A stretch of 6,924 nt of DNA, taken from the NCBI GenBank assembly GCA_021790035.1, contig JAJYIO010000041.1, positions 4,216 through 11,139 on the forward strand. The letters are read 5' to 3'. How positions within the stretch are numbered: position 1 is the stretch's first letter; every line of letters starts with the position of its first letter. The position numbers and the translations under genes were made by a program. Positions 5,245 through 6,924 of the stretch are shown piece by piece. The notes beneath the pieces are model-generated. The model did not search any database, had not been told where the DNA came from, and saw nothing but the letters and a program-made list of their open reading frames with translations. Source of the DNA: a bacterium (GTDB lineage: Bacteria > Cyanobacteriota > Sericytochromatia > S15B-MN24 > VGJW01).

Positions 5245-6924
5245 GTGGGCCCGCTGCGCATACTAGAAGTCGAGATCGACAACTTCAAGACGTTCCGGCA
5301 AGAGAAGATCACCTTCTTGCCGGGATTCACGGCCATCTCGGGACCCAACGGCTCGGGCAAGAGCAACATCCTCGACGCGCTCCTGTTCGCTCTGGGCCTC
5401 GGCAACAACCGGGCGCTGCGGGCCGAGCGGGTGAACGACCTCATCAACAATTCCTCGCCCCGCCGCGAGGCCCGGGTGACGGTGCGGTTCGGCACCGGGA
5501 GCCGCACGCACGGTGCGGCCGGCGAGGGCGCTGAGGGCGAGGACGAGATCCTCGAGATCGCCCGGCGGGTGCGCGAGTCGACCCCGACCGCCGGCGGGCC
5601 GCCCACGCCCGTCAGCACGTACTACCTCAACGGCAAGGTCGCCACCAAGGAAGACGTCCACGACGCCCTGGCGCGCCACCGCATCAGCCCCAACGGCTAC
5701 AACGTCGTGATGCAGGGCGACGTCACGTCGATCATCCGCATGAGCGCGACCGAGCGCCGCAAGATCATCGACGAGGTCGCGGGCGTGGCCGACTTCGACC
5801 ACCGGATCGAGCAGGCTACCAAGGAGCTGACCGCGGTCGTCGAGCAAGAGGATCGCACGGGGCTGCTGCTGGGCGAGATCGACCAGCGGCTCGGCGCGCT
5901 GCGGGCCGAGCGCGACCAGGCCCTGGCCTACCGCGCCCTGGAGCAGGAGCTCAAGGGGTACGAGGCCGTCGCCCGCCATGCGGCCTGGTGGGATCAAAAA
6001 GACGCCATCGCCGGCCTCGAGGCCGTGCTGGCCGCCAGCACCGCCAAGCAAGGCGAGCTGGTGGACGCCCTCGAGCTGGCGCGGCGGGCCCTCGACGCGG
6101 CCCGGGCGCAGGAGGCTGTGCTGGCGCAGGCGATCCGGGATCAGGGCGGCGAGCGGCTAGAGGCCCTCGAGGAGCGCTGCCGCAAGCTCGAGACGGATCA
6201 AGAGAAGGCCCGGCTCGAAGAAGAAGCGGCCCGCCGTCGCGCCGCCGAGCTCCAGACCGCCGCCGACCACGACGCCGAGCGCATGGCCCGCCACGAAGCC
6301 CGTATGGCCGATCTGGCCAAGGACGCCCTGGCCAAGGCGGCCGAGAAGCAATCTCTCGAGGCCCAGGCGGTGGAGCTCCGCCAGGAACACGATCGCCTCC
6401 AGCAGGAGCTCGAGGAGCTGACTGCCGGCCGCCAGGAGGTCAAGGCGCAAGAGGACGCGCTGCGAGCGCGGCTCGATGCGGCACAGAAGGCCTTGAGCCA
6501 GCTCGAGATCGAGAAGATCCAGGCCCGCGCCCAGCGCGTCACGGTCGAGGATCGCCTCGAGGCCAGCAAGACCGCCCGTGCCCGCCATGCCGAGGAGGCC
6601 AGGGCCGCCGACGCCGAGGTCGAGCGGTTGACCCAGGGTGCCGAGCATGCCCGCGGTCAGGCGCAGATGGCCCAGTCGGACCAGGAGCGCGCCGCCGGTC
6701 ACCTGCAGCGGCTCGAGCAGTCGCTGGCCGAGGCCGAGGCGCAGAACAAGGCGGCCCGCGAGGCCTTTCAGCTCGCCCAGAGCCGCATCGAGGCGCAATC
6801 GTCGGCCTTCCGCGGCGACCTCGACATGGTGCTGCACGCCCAGATCCCGGGCGTCGTCGGCACGCTGCTGCAGCTCGGCGAAGCCGACCCCAAGTTCGCC
6901 CGCGCCCTGCAAGAGGCCGGCGGC
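5245..6924 (+). CDS. smc: chromosome segregation protein SMC, N-terminal part
   Basis: The first 560 residues are present and the frame runs off the window; bacterial SMC is about 1,150-1,200 residues. The head has IDNFKTF (11-17), Walker A GPNGSGKSN (33-41), DALLFALGL, ERVNDLINN, then STYYLNG and a Q-loop YNVVMQGDVTSI (152-163, Q157), followed by ERRKIIDEVAGVADFD. A long coiled-coil arm rich in Ala, Glu, Arg, Leu and Gln runs from about 175 to 525. The hinge begins at GVVGTLLQLGEADPKFARAL (from 536). SMC dimerises through the hinge and, with ScpA and ScpB, forms the ATP-driven condensin that organises and segregates the nucleoid. Walker B and the signature motif would lie in the missing half. 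The start is GTG, fixed by an in-frame TAG 12 nt upstream. The wording of the head motifs is closest to cyanobacterial SMC from memory. The gene is 120 nt after the chaperone operon and may have its own promoter. Confidence 0.96.
   Translation, partial: MGPLRILEVEIDNFKTFRQEKITFLPGFTAISGPNGSGKSNILDALLFALGLGNNRALRAERVNDLINNSSPRREARVTVRFGTGSRTHGAAGEGAEGEDEILEIARRVRESTPTAGGPPTPVSTYYLNGKVATKEDVHDALARHRISPNGYNVVMQGDVTSIIRMSATERRKIIDEVAGVADFDHRIEQATKELTAVVEQEDRTGLLLGEIDQRLGALRAERDQALAYRALEQELKGYEAVARHAAWWDQKDAIAGLEAVLAASTAKQGELVDALELARRALDAARAQEAVLAQAIRDQGGERLEALEERCRKLETDQEKARLEEEAARRRAAELQTAADHDAERMARHEARMADLAKDALAKAAEKQSLEAQAVELRQEHDRLQQELEELTAGRQEVKAQEDALRARLDAAQKALSQLEIEKIQARAQRVTVEDRLEASKTARARHAEEARAADAEVERLTQGAEHARGQAQMAQSDQERAAGHLQRLEQSLAEAEAQNKAAREAFQLAQSRIEAQSSAFRGDLDMVLHAQIPGVVGTLLQLGEADPKFARALQEAGG

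Noticed and set aside
5263..6051. 262-codon minus-strand frame, with another at 6157-6912
   Set aside because: Both are shadows of the SMC gene, whose motifs are conserved on the + strand.

Overview
The window is very GC-rich (roughly 70% by eye, with GC-biased third codon positions). It reads as a compact bacterial chromosome segment with every supported gene on the + strand. No tRNA, rRNA, insertion sequence, CRISPR array or phage gene is visible. The best taxonomic hint is the SMC protein at the right end. Its head resembles the cyanobacterial form of SMC as I remember it (LPGF..(V/I)SGPNGSGKSN, DALLFALGL, YNVV.QGDVTSI). Together with the high GC this suggests a non-photosynthetic relative of Cyanobacteria (Sericytochromatia/Tanganyikabacteria type). 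That placement is inference, not proof.

Layout. (1) 1-194: the C-terminal end of a VapC-like PIN-domain toxin, followed by a possible intrinsic terminator (237-264) that overlaps a DnaA-box-like 9-mer. (2) 316-5124: a tightly packed four-gene unit. It encodes a divergent GrpE-like nucleotide exchange factor, a short HscC-like Hsp70, a 676-residue protein of unknown function, and a 144-residue J-domain-like protein whose HPD motif has become HQP. The junctions are an 11-nt gap, a 3-nt gap and an 8-nt overlap, so one transcript and translational coupling are likely. (3) 5125-5244: a 120-nt intergenic region with two mutually exclusive hairpins and a 10-bp palindrome. (4) 5245 to the window end: the N-terminal half of SMC, from the Walker A head through the first coiled-coil arm to the start of the hinge.

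How the genes may work together. Hsp70, exchange factor and J-like protein are the three parts of an Hsp70 cycle, here apparently as a dedicated set distinct from the housekeeping DnaK system. The large unknown protein is wedged between the Hsp70 and J-like genes and overlaps the latter, which makes it the obvious candidate client, adaptor or scaffold. It is rich in predicted helix, has a CxCxxC cluster and an acidic patch, and ends in a basic tail with a short QLGLPG peptide. This four-gene module is the part of the window most likely to hold undescribed biology. The flanking VapC and SMC genes look ordinary.
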